Shown: positions 8,012 to 16,865 of the stretch, piece after piece | Numbering within the stretch: position 1 is the first letter of the stretch | How the letters are laid out: the number at the start of each line of letters is the position of its first letter | Assembly: GCA_963735045.1 (NCBI GenBank) | Contig: CAVTIZ010000003.1 | Span: forward strand, 1,612,001 to 1,676,000 | Reading direction: 5' to 3' | Source: Salsipaludibacter sp963735045 | GTDB taxonomy: Bacteria > Actinomycetota > Nitriliruptoria > Nitriliruptorales > Nitriliruptoraceae | DNA length: 64,000 nt | Notes under the pieces: model-generated | What the model saw: only the letters and a program-made list of their open reading frames with translations | What the model was told of the DNA's origin: nothing | Database searches by the model: none | Program-made: the position numbers and the translations under genes

Positions 8012-8136
8012 GTGGGTGGGCGGGGAACGGTCCGGCGTGGGTGGGCGGGGAACGGTCCGGCGTGGGTGGGCGGGGAACGGTCCGGCGTGGGTGGGCGGGA
8101 ACGGTCCGGCGTGGGCGGGCGCGGAACGGTCAGGCG
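8012..8136. repeat. 25-bp tandem array running into the ltaE stop codon
   Basis: Units beginning at 8012, 8037, 8062, 8087 and 8111 share GTGGGTGGGC plus a GGAACGGTCCGGC-like half; the fourth is one base short. The fifth copy contains the TGA of the threonine aldolase gene (8130-8132), and a partial sixth extends into its last codons. The array therefore looks like an amplified copy of that gene's 3' end. Confidence 0.8.
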
Positions 8137-9173
8137 TGGGCGGGCGCGGCCAGCACGTCGGCGATGACCTCGGCGGCGCGGGCGGCGTCGGCGGCGTCGA
8201 CGTCGAGGTGGGTCACCAGCCGCACGGTGTGGGCGTCGGCCGGACCGAACCGCACGCCGCGGGCTGCGGCCGCCGTCGCCACGGCCGTCGCGTCGTGGTC
8301 CCCGGTGGCGACGAACACGATGTTGGTGTCCACCAGGTCGGGCTCGGCACTGCCCGGGACCCGGTCGGCGAGCATGGTGGCGATCGCCCGGGCGTTGGCG
8401 TGGTCGTCGGCCAGTCGTGCGACGTGGTGGTCCAGGGCATGGCGACCGGCGGCCGCGAGCACCCCCACCTGCCGCATCGCCCCACCCAGGCGTCGACGCC
8501 AGACACGTGCGGCAGCGACCAGGTCGGCGTCGCCCACGATCATGGACCCCACCGGCGCACCCAGTCCCTTGGAGAGGCAGAAGTTCAGGCTTGTCGGGAT
8601 CGGCCCGTAGTCGGCCGGGTCGGTGCCGGTCGCCACCATGGCGTTGAAGATGCGGGCCCCGTCGAGGTGCAGGCGGGTGCCGCGGGTGTCGAGCAGGGCC
8701 CGGATCGCGCGCAGCCGTGGGAGTCCGTGAATGGCCCCGCCACCACGGTTGGTGGTCTCCTCCACGCTCACCAGGGCCGTGGTCGGGTAGGGCCACCCCG
8801 CCGGGCGCCACGCCGCGGCGATCCGATCGGCGTCCAGGCGACCTCGGTCGCCCTCCACGGTCAGGTACTGCACCCCGGCGATGGCCGCGGGTGCCCCGTC
8901 CTCGTAGGCCACCGAGTGCCCGTTGCGCTCGACGACGACCTCGTCGCCGGGCTGGGTGTGGACCTTGACCGACACGACGTTGGCCATCACGCCGGACGGG
9001 ACGAACAGGGCCGCGTCGCGACCGAAGCGTTCCGCCACCTCGTCCTGGAGCGCGTTGGTGGTGGGATCCTCGCCGTACACGTCGTCGCCGACCTCGGCGG
9101 CGGCCATGGCCGCCCGCATGCCGGCGGTGGGCCGGGTGACGGTGTCGGAGCGCAGGTCGACGGGGCGGTCCAC
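8130..9173 (-). CDS. ltaE: low-specificity L-threonine aldolase
   Basis: PLP-dependent enzyme cleaving threonine/allo-threonine to glycine and acetaldehyde. 347 residues, normal for the family. Signatures: VDLRSDTVTRPT at the N-terminus, EVGDDVYGEDPTTNALQ, then LFVPSGVMANVVSV, GGGAIHG, RLHLDGARIFNA (Asp binding the PLP ring nitrogen) and SLNFCLSKGLGAPVGS with the Schiff-base Lys. The C-terminal domain ends in the tandem-repeat region. GTG start at 9173 is two bases from the stop of the upstream inositol-phosphatase gene (TGACGTG), so the two are co-transcribed. Confidence 0.92.
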   Translation of the reverse strand: MDRPVDLRSDTVTRPTAGMRAAMAAAEVGDDVYGEDPTTNALQDEVAERFGRDAALFVPSGVMANVVSVKVHTQPGDEVVVERNGHSVAYEDGAPAAIAGVQYLTVEGDRGRLDADRIAAAWRPAGWPYPTTALVSVEETTNRGGGAIHGLPRLRAIRALLDTRGTRLHLDGARIFNAMVATGTDPADYGPIPTSLNFCLSKGLGAPVGSMIVGDADLVAAARVWRRRLGGAMRQVGVLAAAGRHALDHHVARLADDHANARAIATMLADRVPGSAEPDLVDTNIVFVATGDHDATAVATAAAARGVRFGPADAHTVRLVTHLDVDAADAARAAEVIADVLAAPAHA

Positions 9174-9174
9174 G

Positions 9175-10056
9175 TCAGGCCCCCCGGTCGGCCGGTTCGG
9201 AGCCGACCGCGGGACCCTGCCCCGCGACCTGACGACCGAGCTCCTCGTCGGCCAGGTGGGCGGCCGTGGTGTCGGCCCAGTCCACCAGGTGGGCGACCAC
9301 GTCGGGGTTGCCCGCAACCACCTGCAGCCGGGTCCCCAGGACCTCCACGGTGTCCTGTCGGGTGTGGCCGCCGGCCTCGCGCACGACCAGCCCGCCGGCG
9401 GCCCAGTCCCAGGCGTTGAGTCCGTACTCCCAGTAGCCGTCGATGCGTCCGGCCGCCACCCAGGCCAGGTCCAGGGCGGCGGATCCCGCGCGGCGGACGT
9501 CGCGGACACGGCCGACCAGGTCGGCGACCTGGCGGCCCTGCACCTGTCGCACCTCGGGCCGGTAGGCGAAGCCCGTGGCCACCAGCGTCATGGCCGGGTC
9601 CGTCACCGCCGTGACCGCGATCGGTTCGCCGTTCAGCGTGGCACCGCCGTCCCGTGCGGCCGCGAACACCTCGCCACGGATCGGGTCCACGACCGCGCCC
9701 GCCAGCACCTGGTCGTCGGCGGCGACCGCGACGGACACGCACCACTGCGGGAAGCCGTAGGTGTAGTTCACGGTGCCGTCGAGCGGGTCGAGGATCCAGC
9801 GCAGCCCGGACGTGCCCGCCCGGTCCCCCATGTCCTCCTCGCCCTGGATCCCGTCGTCGGGTCGCGCATCCAGCAGTGCCGCGACCAGGTGTCGCTCGCT
9901 GGCGCGATCGGCGTCGGTGACGGGATCGGTGGCCGAGGACTTGGCCTGGGCGTCGAACCCACGCAGCGCGTGTTCCACCAGCAGGTCCCCGGCCTCGACC
10001 GCGACGCGGACCGCGAGGTCCCGCAGCGCGGCGGGACGGGCCGGGACGTGGGACAT
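9175..10056 (-). CDS. inositol monophosphatase family protein
   Basis: Mg2+-dependent phosphatase of the IMPase/FBPase/HisN superfamily, 293 residues. It shows all three metal-site motifs: GEED (residues about 70-73), WILDPLDGTVNYTYGFPQWCVSVA (the WxDPxDGTxNF motif) and LNAWDWAAGGLVVREAGG. Possible substrates include inositol phosphates, histidinol phosphate and fructose bisphosphate; sequence alone does not decide. It is the first gene of a two-gene unit with ltaE. A TAGGCT box (10123 to 10118, minus strand) about 60 bases upstream is a candidate -10. Confidence 0.88.
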   Translation of the reverse strand: MSHVPARPAALRDLAVRVAVEAGDLLVEHALRGFDAQAKSSATDPVTDADRASERHLVAALLDARPDDGIQGEEDMGDRAGTSGLRWILDPLDGTVNYTYGFPQWCVSVAVAADDQVLAGAVVDPIRGEVFAAARDGGATLNGEPIAVTAVTDPAMTLVATGFAYRPEVRQVQGRQVADLVGRVRDVRRAGSAALDLAWVAAGRIDGYWEYGLNAWDWAAGGLVVREAGGHTRQDTVEVLGTRLQVVAGNPDVVAHLVDWADTTAAHLADEELGRQVAGQGPAVGSEPADRGA

Positions 10057-10241
10057 GCGGGACTCCGGGTGCGCGGCGACGGCGCGAGTCGTCGGGGACG
10101 GGGTGGCTGCCCCACGAGCCTAGGGTGGCGGGCCGAGGTTGCCGATCCGTGAACGGGTGGTCCGGCCACGGCGTCCGGGAAGGTCGTCGACACGGCACAC
10201 GTTGGCACGGACACCGCACCGTCGACCCGACGAGGACGACC

Positions 10242-10748
10242 ATGAGCACCGAGGCCACCACCGACACCACCCCCACCGATCCGGGCGCGCTCACCGAGGA
10301 GCAGTGGCGCGAACGCCTGTCCGGCACCCAGTTCCACGTCCTGCGCGAGAAGGGCACCGAGCGTCCCTTCACCGGGGCCCACTGGGACACCTTCGACGAC
10401 GGCCTGTACCGCTGCGCCGGGTGCGGGACCGTGCTGTTCGACGCCGACACGAAGTTCGACGCTGCCTGCGGGTGGCCGAGCTTCCACTCCCCCACCAGCG
10501 AGGAGGCGGTGGCCTACCACGAGGACGACTCGATGTTCATGCGTCGTGTCGAGGTCACCTGCGCGACCTGTGGTGGCCACCTCGGACACGTCTTCGACGA
10601 TGCCCCGGACCAGCCCACCGGCCTGCGCTTCTGCATCAACAGCGCCAGCATCGACTTCGACGAGGCGACCCCCGAGGCGACCCCCGACACGACCCCCGAC
10701 ACGACCCCCGACGCGGGCACGGACGACGGGTCGGATCGTGACGCCTGA
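10242..10748 (+). CDS. msrB: peptide-methionine (R)-S-oxide reductase
   Basis: Reduces methionine-R-sulfoxide in proteins, a cytoplasmic repair activity. 168 residues. Core motifs: EEQWRERLSGTQFHVLREKGTERPFTG, YRCAGCGTVLF and VTCATCGGHLGHVFDD (two CXXC pairs that bind Zn), CGWPSF, and RFCINSASIDF with the catalytic Cys. Both ends carry low-complexity Thr/Pro/Asp extensions; the C-terminal one (TPEATPDTTPDTTPD) reflects a 12-base tandem repeat at 10668-10710. ATG 10242 follows CGAGGACGACC. The plsC-like gene converges from the other side. Confidence 0.95.
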   Translation: MSTEATTDTTPTDPGALTEEQWRERLSGTQFHVLREKGTERPFTGAHWDTFDDGLYRCAGCGTVLFDADTKFDAACGWPSFHSPTSEEAVAYHEDDSMFMRRVEVTCATCGGHLGHVFDDAPDQPTGLRFCINSASIDFDEATPEATPDTTPDTTPDAGTDDGSDRDA

Positions 10749-10789
10749 CGACACACGACGTGCCCGGACCGTCCCGGGCCTGGTGGGCG

Positions 10790-11542
10790 TCACGCGCTGC
10801 GGCGGACGTCCTCCCGATGGCGACCGAGGTCGGTGGCCGGCGACGCGGCCGGCTCGGGGGTGACCTCGCCCGCCTTGACCTTGCCGGCGTACTCGTCGAC
10901 GTACTCCTGGCCCGACAGCATCATGATCTCGTACATGACCTCGTCGGTGGCGGCGCGCAGGGCGAATGGGTCCTCGGCCCGATCCGCGTAGCGGCCGAGG
11001 TCCAGGGGACGCCCGTACCGGATCGTGACGGGTCTGCGACTGATGTGGTACTGGCCCGTCGGCTGGGCACGGTCGGTCCCGATCACCCCGCACGGGATGA
11101 TGTCGACCCCTGCCGCCAGGGCCATGCGGACCGGCCCCGTCTTGCCACGGTAGAGCCGGCCGTCCGGGCTGCGGGTGCCCTCCGGGTAGATGCCCACGAA
11201 GTCGCCGGACTCGAGGATCTCGATGCCGGTCTCGAGGCTGGCCATGCCGGCGGCACCACCCTCGCGTCGCACCGGTACGACCCCAACACCCTGGAAGAAC
11301 CACCGGGTGCGCCACGAGTCCCAGTAGTCGGCCTTGCCCAGGAAGTAGACCGGGCCGGGCACGTGGATCGGCATCACCAGCGAGTCCATGAAGGACAGGT
11401 GGTTGCAGGCAAGGATCGCCGGACGGTCGACGGGCACGTTGTCCAGCCCGTCCACGGTCAGGTCGACCCAGCGCGTCAGGACGGGCTTGACCACCGTCTT
11501 GACGACCCGGTAGAGGCCGGGGGCGTCCGCCATGCCTGCCAT
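10790..11542 (-). CDS. 1-acyl-glycerol-3-phosphate acyltransferase (PlsC family)
   Basis: Membrane-associated acyltransferase that would add the second acyl chain in phosphatidic-acid synthesis. About 250 residues. The catalytic motif is NHLSFMD (HX4D), followed by GIYPEGTRSPDG, which is the glycerol-phosphate binding EGTRS block, and the later IIPCGVIGTD. A 40-residue hydrophilic tail ends the protein. ATG 11542 is preferred: GGAGGA stands nine bases ahead of it, whereas it abuts the earlier GTG at 11551. A TAGGTT -10 candidate lies at 11575-11570. Head-to-head with a small membrane-protein gene on the other strand. Confidence 0.88.
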   Translation of the reverse strand: MAGMADAPGLYRVVKTVVKPVLTRWVDLTVDGLDNVPVDRPAILACNHLSFMDSLVMPIHVPGPVYFLGKADYWDSWRTRWFFQGVGVVPVRREGGAAGMASLETGIEILESGDFVGIYPEGTRSPDGRLYRGKTGPVRMALAAGVDIIPCGVIGTDRAQPTGQYHISRRPVTIRYGRPLDLGRYADRAEDPFALRAATDEVMYEIMMLSGQEYVDEYAGKVKAGEVTPEPAASPATDLGRHREDVRRSA

Positions 11543-11673
11543 CTGCGGCACTCCTCCATCGCGCTGCCCAACCTAGCGGACCCGGGCGCACCGTCGGTGG
11601 ACGCCCGCCCCCTGGCCGCCGCCCCGGCTACTGTCCGCGTCCGGACGGCCCACACTCGCCCCAGGAGGCACCG

Positions 11674-11844
11674 ATGGCACGGCGCATGATGACCGAGCGC
11701 ATGATGGAGATCGCCCCGATCGTGGTCGCGATCGCGTGCGGTGCATTGGTCGGGCTGTTGATGCCGACCCTGTGGATGAGCGTCGCCGTGTTCGTCGTGA
11801 CGGCGTTGGTGGTGCTGTGGCTGGTCGCGCGCGGACGGTCCTAG
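11674..11844 (+). CDS. 56-residue single-helix membrane protein
   Basis: Small protein (MARRMMTERMMEIAP...) with one or two hydrophobic stretches (IVVAIACGALVGLLM and WMSVAVFVVTALVVLWLVA) and a basic end (RGRS). It has a near-ideal AGGAGG ribosome binding site seven bases ahead of ATG, and a TACTGT box about 40 bases upstream as candidate -10. No family recognised. Its TAG stop overlaps the TAG of the convergent S9 peptidase gene in the palindrome CTAG. Confidence 0.6.
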   Translation: MARRMMTERMMEIAPIVVAIACGALVGLLMPTLWMSVAVFVVTALVVLWLVARGRS

Positions 11845-14033
11845 GCGGCGGGCCGCAACGCCCGGTCCAGGAAGTCCAGCTGCAGTCGCAGCAGGTTCGC
11901 CGCGACCTCCTCCTGCGGGGTCATGTGCGTCACCCCTGACAACGGGAGGAACTGGTGGGGTCGCCCGGCCGCGAGCAGGGCGCTGGACAGCCGCAACGAG
12001 TGGGCGACCAGCACGTTGTCGTCGGCCAGTCCGTGGATGAGCAGCATCGCCGGCGGATCGTCGGTCGCCACCGCGCCCACCAGGGCGTTGTCGGCGTCGA
12101 CCAACGAGGACTCGCGGTAGGCATCGGGCGCGTCGTCGGGGTGGCCGAGGTAGCGCTCGGTGTAGTGGGTGTCGTACAGGCGCTGGTCGGTCACGGGGGC
12201 CCCCACGACCGCGGCGCGAACGACGTCAGGGCGTCGCAGGGCCGCCAGCCCGGCGAGGAAGCCCCCGAAGGACCAGCCCCGGATGCCGACGCGCTCGAGG
12301 TCGAGCCGGTCGTCGCGGGCCGCCACGGCCTCCAGCGCCGCGACCTGGTCGCCCAGCACCACCGCACCCATGTCGTCACGGATGGCGTGGTCGAACGTCG
12401 GGGACCGACCGGGCGCACCGCGGTTGTCCACCACCAGCACGGCGTAGCCCTGCTGGGCGAACCAGGCAGGCACCAGCCAGGCGTTTCGTGATCGCACCAC
12501 GCGTTGGGCGTGCGGGCCGCCGTACGGGTCGAGCAGGACGGGGTGGGGGCCGTCACCGAACCGGTCGGCCGGCGGCAGCAACAGGCCCGCGTGCAGGTGG
12601 TGGTCGGTCACCCGTTGGAACGCGACGTCGACCGGCAGGCCGGGGTCCGACGACCGGTCCGGGAGCTCGTGGCGCCCGGAGGAGGAGACGACGGTCGCGC
12701 GCGACGCGGCGGCCATCGACGACACCACCTCGACACGCGTGTCCCCACCCAGCGCCATCGTGTGCACCCCGGGTCCCGCGAGCAGGTCCTCGACGCGGCC
12801 GTCCCGGGGGTCCACGGCCCGCACACCGATGCTGGTGGCGTCGTCTCCGCTGGCACGCACCACGATGCGGTGGGGCTCGGCATCCAGGACCGACCGGACC
12901 TGCAGGCCGGCCGGGGACACCACGCGATCGCCCAGCACGAGGCTGCGGGTGCCCTCGGGACCGTGGTCGAGTCGGTCCTGCACCGTCAGCACCTCGTCGC
13001 CGACCCACCGCGGGGTGCCCGGGACGGGCTCGACCCAGGGTCGGCCGGTGACGTCGGCGACGACGGTCGCGGTGGCGGAGTCGGCGTCGAGTGCGGCGGT
13101 GACCAACCGGGTCTGCGCGCGGTCCTGCCAGGTGACCAGGGCGACCTCGTGGTCCTCCCATCGGACGTCCACCAGGTACTCGTCGGGGGCGCCGTCGGGC
13201 GGTGCGACCGTGCGGTCGTCGGCCACGGTGTCGTCGTCGGCGAGGTCGAGCAGGTGCAGGTCGACGGTGGCGTTGGTGGTGCCGGCGAAGGGGTAGCGGT
13301 GCGGTCGGGCCGGTCGCGTGGGGTGGGCCGGGTCGGCCACGTGGGCGACGTCGACCTCGGACTCGTCGACGCGGGTGACCAGCAGGCGACGCCCGTCGGG
13401 TGCGAACCACGACCCCCGCTGGCGACCCATCTCCTCGGCCGCGGCGAACTCCGCGACGCCCCACGACACGGCGTCGTCGTCCGGGTCGGGGCCGACCAGG
13501 GCCGTGGCGGTCACGGTCGGCTCACCGTCGAGTTGGTCGGGCAGCGTGGCGAGGTGGACGGTGCGGTCCACCACCGCGACCAGCCGCCGGCCGTCCGGGG
13601 ACAGGCGGGGGTCGAACATCGCCCCCGTGGCCTCCACCACCAGGTCCGAACCGTCGGCGTCCACGACGTGGACCTCGCCGCCGAGCACGAAGGTCACCCG
13701 CCGCGCGGCCCGGTCGGTGGCCAGCGAGACGATGCCGCCGCCGCCCTCCCGCAGGCGTTCGCGCCGGGCCCGTTCGGCGTCCGTGAGCTCGCCGGCACCC
13801 GGCCCGGTCGCGTCCACGACGCGACGGGTGGCCCCGTCGGCCACGGTGTGCAGCCACAGGTGGTGGACGCGGTCCTCCCCGCCGTCCGAGGCCAGGAACC
13901 ACACGCGCTCGCCGTCGGACGAGACCACGATCGTGCGTGGCCGCCCGAGCGAGAAGCGCTGGGTGGCGGCGTGGCGCCGGGGGAAGTCACCGCTCGGGTC
14001 GGTCGTGCCGCCGGGGGTCGTCGGCGCGGTCAT
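11841..14033 (-). CDS. S9 family (dipeptidyl peptidase IV-like) prolyl oligopeptidase
   Basis: Serine peptidase of 730 residues: an N-terminal beta-propeller of about 450 residues that gates access, then an alpha/beta-hydrolase domain. Catalytic Ser lies in GIRGWSFGGFLAG, the Asp in LIHGLADDNV and the His near GVTHMT. PYGGPHAQRVV and YDTHYTERYLG are DPP-IV-type landmarks. No signal peptide is seen, so it acts in the cytoplasm on short peptides. Its ATG overlaps the stop of the ROK kinase gene (ATGA), placing it last in a seven-gene minus-strand operon that begins at 19427. Confidence 0.9.
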   Translation of the reverse strand: MTAPTTPGGTTDPSGDFPRRHAATQRFSLGRPRTIVVSSDGERVWFLASDGGEDRVHHLWLHTVADGATRRVVDATGPGAGELTDAERARRERLREGGGGIVSLATDRAARRVTFVLGGEVHVVDADGSDLVVEATGAMFDPRLSPDGRRLVAVVDRTVHLATLPDQLDGEPTVTATALVGPDPDDDAVSWGVAEFAAAEEMGRQRGSWFAPDGRRLLVTRVDESEVDVAHVADPAHPTRPARPHRYPFAGTTNATVDLHLLDLADDDTVADDRTVAPPDGAPDEYLVDVRWEDHEVALVTWQDRAQTRLVTAALDADSATATVVADVTGRPWVEPVPGTPRWVGDEVLTVQDRLDHGPEGTRSLVLGDRVVSPAGLQVRSVLDAEPHRIVVRASGDDATSIGVRAVDPRDGRVEDLLAGPGVHTMALGGDTRVEVVSSMAAASRATVVSSSGRHELPDRSSDPGLPVDVAFQRVTDHHLHAGLLLPPADRFGDGPHPVLLDPYGGPHAQRVVRSRNAWLVPAWFAQQGYAVLVVDNRGAPGRSPTFDHAIRDDMGAVVLGDQVAALEAVAARDDRLDLERVGIRGWSFGGFLAGLAALRRPDVVRAAVVGAPVTDQRLYDTHYTERYLGHPDDAPDAYRESSLVDADNALVGAVATDDPPAMLLIHGLADDNVLVAHSLRLSSALLAAGRPHQFLPLSGVTHMTPQEEVAANLLRLQLDFLDRALRPAA

Positions 14034-15061
14034 GCTCGCTGCTCCCCCGGGCGGGCCTGGGCCCGGCGTGCGAACGGGGCGTTCACACGCCCGGTCGTGA
14101 CGCTGCGCGCCATCTCGGCGGCACCGATCATGCCGGCCCGGTCCCCGAGGGCGGCCAGGCGGACCACGGGCATCCGGCGGTACTGGTTGGCGAAGGTCTG
14201 GCCCCGCATGGCCTCTTCGGCCGCCGGCTTGAGCCAGCGACCGATGTGGTCGGCCACGCCCCCGCCGATGACCACGACCTCCGGGTCCAGCAGCGTGACC
14301 AGCGACGACAGCCCGATGCCCAGCCAGCCCGCCAGCCGGTCGATCGCGGCGAGGGCGACCACGTCGCCGTCCCCGGCGGCGGCCGTGACGTCGGCCGGGG
14401 CCACGTGCGCCAATGACGCCAGGGTGGAGGGCTCGCCCTCGTCGAGCAGGTCGCGGGCATGTCGCGCCAGGGCGTCGCCGGCGGCGTAGGCCTCCAGGCA
14501 GCCCCGGTGCCCGCACGTGCACATCCAGCCGTCACGGGCCACGACCATGTGGCCGACCTCGCCACCGAAGCCCTGGGCCCCCACGACCAGGTGGCCGTCG
14601 GTCACCGCGCCGCCGCCGACCCCGGTACCGACCGTGACCATGACCACGTCGTCGGAGTGCCGGCCGGCGCCGTGCTGCACCTCACCCCACGTCGCGGCGT
14701 TCGCGTCGTTGACCACGATCACGTCCTCGTGGCCGAGGTCGTCGACCACCGCCGACCGCAGCGGGAGGTTGCGGGTCGACACGTTCGAGCCGTAGACGGC
14801 CTCGCCCTCGCGGGAGATGCCGCCGGCGAACCCGATGCCCAGCGGCACGTCGACGTCCCGGGCGAGCCCGACGTCGTCGAGCACGGTCCGCACGGTCGCC
14901 ACGATGGCCGACACCAGGTCGCGACCCGCGACGTCGGGGTCACGTCCGGCGCCGGCCGGCGTCGGCGAGCCGCGGCGGGCGACGATGCGCCCGCCCTCGT
15001 CCACGGCACCCACCCGCAGGTTGGTGCCGCCGATGTCCACGCCAAGTGCGAGGTCGGTCAT
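14030..15061 (-). CDS. ROK family sugar kinase (glucokinase-like)
   Basis: Phosphorylates glucose or a related hexose with ATP. 343 residues. Motifs: LALGVDIGGTNLRVG (phosphate 1), VVNDANAATWGE, VTVGTGVGGGAV, and the ROK zinc site VGHMVVARDGWMCTCGHRGCLEAYA (CXCGXXGCXE), then GGGVAD near the end. There is no N-terminal helix-turn-helix, so it is an enzyme rather than a ROK repressor. It overlaps both neighbours by ATGA. In Streptomyces glkA sits in a comparable neighbourhood with an ArsA-type ATPase, which supports glucokinase. Confidence 0.88.
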   Translation of the reverse strand: MTDLALGVDIGGTNLRVGAVDEGGRIVARRGSPTPAGAGRDPDVAGRDLVSAIVATVRTVLDDVGLARDVDVPLGIGFAGGISREGEAVYGSNVSTRNLPLRSAVVDDLGHEDVIVVNDANAATWGEVQHGAGRHSDDVVMVTVGTGVGGGAVTDGHLVVGAQGFGGEVGHMVVARDGWMCTCGHRGCLEAYAAGDALARHARDLLDEGEPSTLASLAHVAPADVTAAAGDGDVVALAAIDRLAGWLGIGLSSLVTLLDPEVVVIGGGVADHIGRWLKPAAEEAMRGQTFANQYRRMPVVRLAALGDRAGMIGAAEMARSVTTGRVNAPFARRAQARPGEQRA

Positions 15062-15576
15062 GGTCCGTCGTGCCGATCGTCGTGTGGGGGGTCGGGGGCG
15101 GACTCGTCCCCGAGGTCGTCGAGCGGGATGTCGGTGAACCCGGTCGTCGCGTCGCCGACGCCCGACGCCGACCCGGGGTCGGTGTCCCCGGCGCGGGCCG
15201 TGTCCACCACGTCGGCGAAGCCGGCCAGCGCCAGGGCCAGGTGCCGGGCGGCCTCGGCGAGGTGGCCGGCGAGCTCGGGATGGCGACCCTGCAGGGCAGC
15301 ATGTCCCCGGCAGATGGGACACACACCACAGATCGCCGCGTGCTCGGACCCGTCCGCCGTGGGGTCGTCACCTCCGGTCTCGCCCGCGTCGGTCGTCCGG
15401 TCCCCCCTCCCGTCCCCCGTCCCGTCCCCCGTCCGGTCGCCAGTCCGCTCGCCGGACTCCTCGGTGTCGGGCACGGCGTCGAGCCCACGGGCCGCCACGT
15501 GGGCGTCCAGTGGGTCCTGGTCGTGGTCGAGGTCGTCGGTGTCACCCGAGGACCACCAGGGCGTTGCGGCGGTCAC
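15058..15576 (-). CDS. conserved actinobacterial CPIC-motif protein
   Basis: 172 residues, starting GTG at 15576. The first 75 residues are acidic, disordered and repeat-bearing (GERTGDRTGDGTGDG, from six-base DNA repeats near 15400-15440). The only ordered part seems to be the middle: HAAICGVCPICRGHAALQGRHPELAGHLAEAARHLALALAGF, with a CXXCXXC set that could bind metal. It is wedged between the ArsA ATPase and the ROK kinase with four-base overlaps both sides. Proteins with this Cys motif commonly occupy this place in actinobacteria; function unknown. Confidence 0.6.
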   Translation of the reverse strand: MTAATPWWSSGDTDDLDHDQDPLDAHVAARGLDAVPDTEESGERTGDRTGDGTGDGRGDRTTDAGETGGDDPTADGSEHAAICGVCPICRGHAALQGRHPELAGHLAEAARHLALALAGFADVVDTARAGDTDPGSASGVGDATTGFTDIPLDDLGDESAPDPPHDDRHDGP

Positions 15577-16793
15577 GAGGCCACCTGCGCCGGGACGGCA
15601 AGGTCGACCTGCAGCCGACCGTCGCGCAGTCGGGCGCCCACCACCTCGTGGCGGGCCAGGGCGTCGGGCAGCGCGACCACGCGCTTCGCGGCACCGACCA
15701 CCACGTGCAGGTCGCGACCGCGACGATGCAGTCGGAGGTCGTCACGCTGCGCGAACGGGACGGGCAGCACCAGGCGATGGCCACCGGGGGTGCGCTCGAC
15801 CCGCATCCCCTCGGTCCGGGCGAGGCACGCCCCGGGGTCGAGGTCGCCGTACAGGACGGCGCCCACCCGGCCCAGGGCCGTGGTGCCGATCGGCTCGTCG
15901 TCCCAGAACGGCACGCGCAGTCGCGGCCGGTCCGGGAAGGCCTCGTCGATGGCGTCCAGGTGCGGCTGCTGGCGGGACCGCCACGACCCCCCGGCATCCT
16001 CGCCGAACACCCGGTTGACCAGCACCGCGTCCAGCCCGTGGCCGAACAGGGACAGTGTCGTGGCCATGCGCAGGCCCTCGGCCACCACCAGCCGCTCGGG
16101 GGTCAGGGCCAACCGGACGCTGGTGCGGTCCGGATCGGCGAGCAGGGTGCGGACCTCGGCCAACCGGGCCTGGATCCGGTCGACGGTCGAGAACACCTCG
16201 TCGCCCGGCACCGGCACCCCGGCCACGGAGCGCGCCACCGGACGCACCAGTCGCGCGAGGTGGCGTCCCGGTCCGAGCAGGCGTTCGACGTAGAAGGCCA
16301 GGGCCTCGGGCAGGGCGAGCAGGCGCAGGGTCTCGGCGGTGGGCGCACAGTCGACGACCACGAGGTCGTGGTCGCCGGACCGGACCCGCGCCTGCAGGTC
16401 CAGCAGTGCGAACAGTTCGTCCATGCCGGGGACCAGGACCAGTTCGCGGGCACGCAGGTCGTCCAGCCCGCCGCGGGCCAGCAACTCGACCAGGTAGTCG
16501 CGGACCTCGTGCCAGTGCTCTTCCAGCCGGGCACGCCCGTCCAGTTGCAGGGCGTCGAGGCGCTCGCCGACCCGGACGAGGTCGTCGCCCAGTGGCTGGT
16601 CGAACAGGTCGGCCAGCGAGTGCGCGGGGTCGGTGGAGGTGACCAGCACGCGGGCACCGCGGGCCGCGGCATGCACCGCCGTCGCCCCGGCCAGGGTGGT
16701 CTTGCCGACCCCGCCCTTGCCCGTGACCAGCACGATCCGGGCACCGTCGACCGGGCCGCGCGGGCGGTCCGACGGGACGGGCGGTGCGGTCAT
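15573..16793 (-). CDS. ArsA/GET3-family P-loop ATPase
   Basis: 406 residues. The deviant Walker A GKGGVGKTTLAG is at residue ~25, a switch region TSTDPAHSLADLFD follows, and VVVDCAPTAETLRLL is the Walker B/switch II region. The C-terminal 90 residues form a small beta-rich domain (RTPGGHRLVLPVPFAQRDDLRLHRRGRDLHVVV) seen in actinobacterial members and reminiscent of small heat-shock folds. No arsenite-binding Cys cluster is obvious and there are no ars genes nearby, so an arsenite pump role is unlikely; a targeting or chaperone ATPase is more plausible. TAGCAT at 16867-16862 may be an internal promoter. Confidence 0.82.
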   Translation of the reverse strand: MTAPPVPSDRPRGPVDGARIVLVTGKGGVGKTTLAGATAVHAAARGARVLVTSTDPAHSLADLFDQPLGDDLVRVGERLDALQLDGRARLEEHWHEVRDYLVELLARGGLDDLRARELVLVPGMDELFALLDLQARVRSGDHDLVVVDCAPTAETLRLLALPEALAFYVERLLGPGRHLARLVRPVARSVAGVPVPGDEVFSTVDRIQARLAEVRTLLADPDRTSVRLALTPERLVVAEGLRMATTLSLFGHGLDAVLVNRVFGEDAGGSWRSRQQPHLDAIDEAFPDRPRLRVPFWDDEPIGTTALGRVGAVLYGDLDPGACLARTEGMRVERTPGGHRLVLPVPFAQRDDLRLHRRGRDLHVVVGAAKRVVALPDALARHEVVGARLRDGRLQVDLAVPAQVAS

Positions 16794-16865
16794 GGCGACA
16801 GGCCAGTCGTGGTGGTGGAGGTGATGGGTGGCGTCCGGGCCGGTGCCTCGACGCGACTCCCGATG

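Noticed and set aside
15573..16793. Arsenite efflux ATPase
   Set aside because: The P-loop and switch motifs are ArsA-like, but no metalloid-binding Cys cluster, ArsB or ArsR is present, and neighbours are housekeeping genes.
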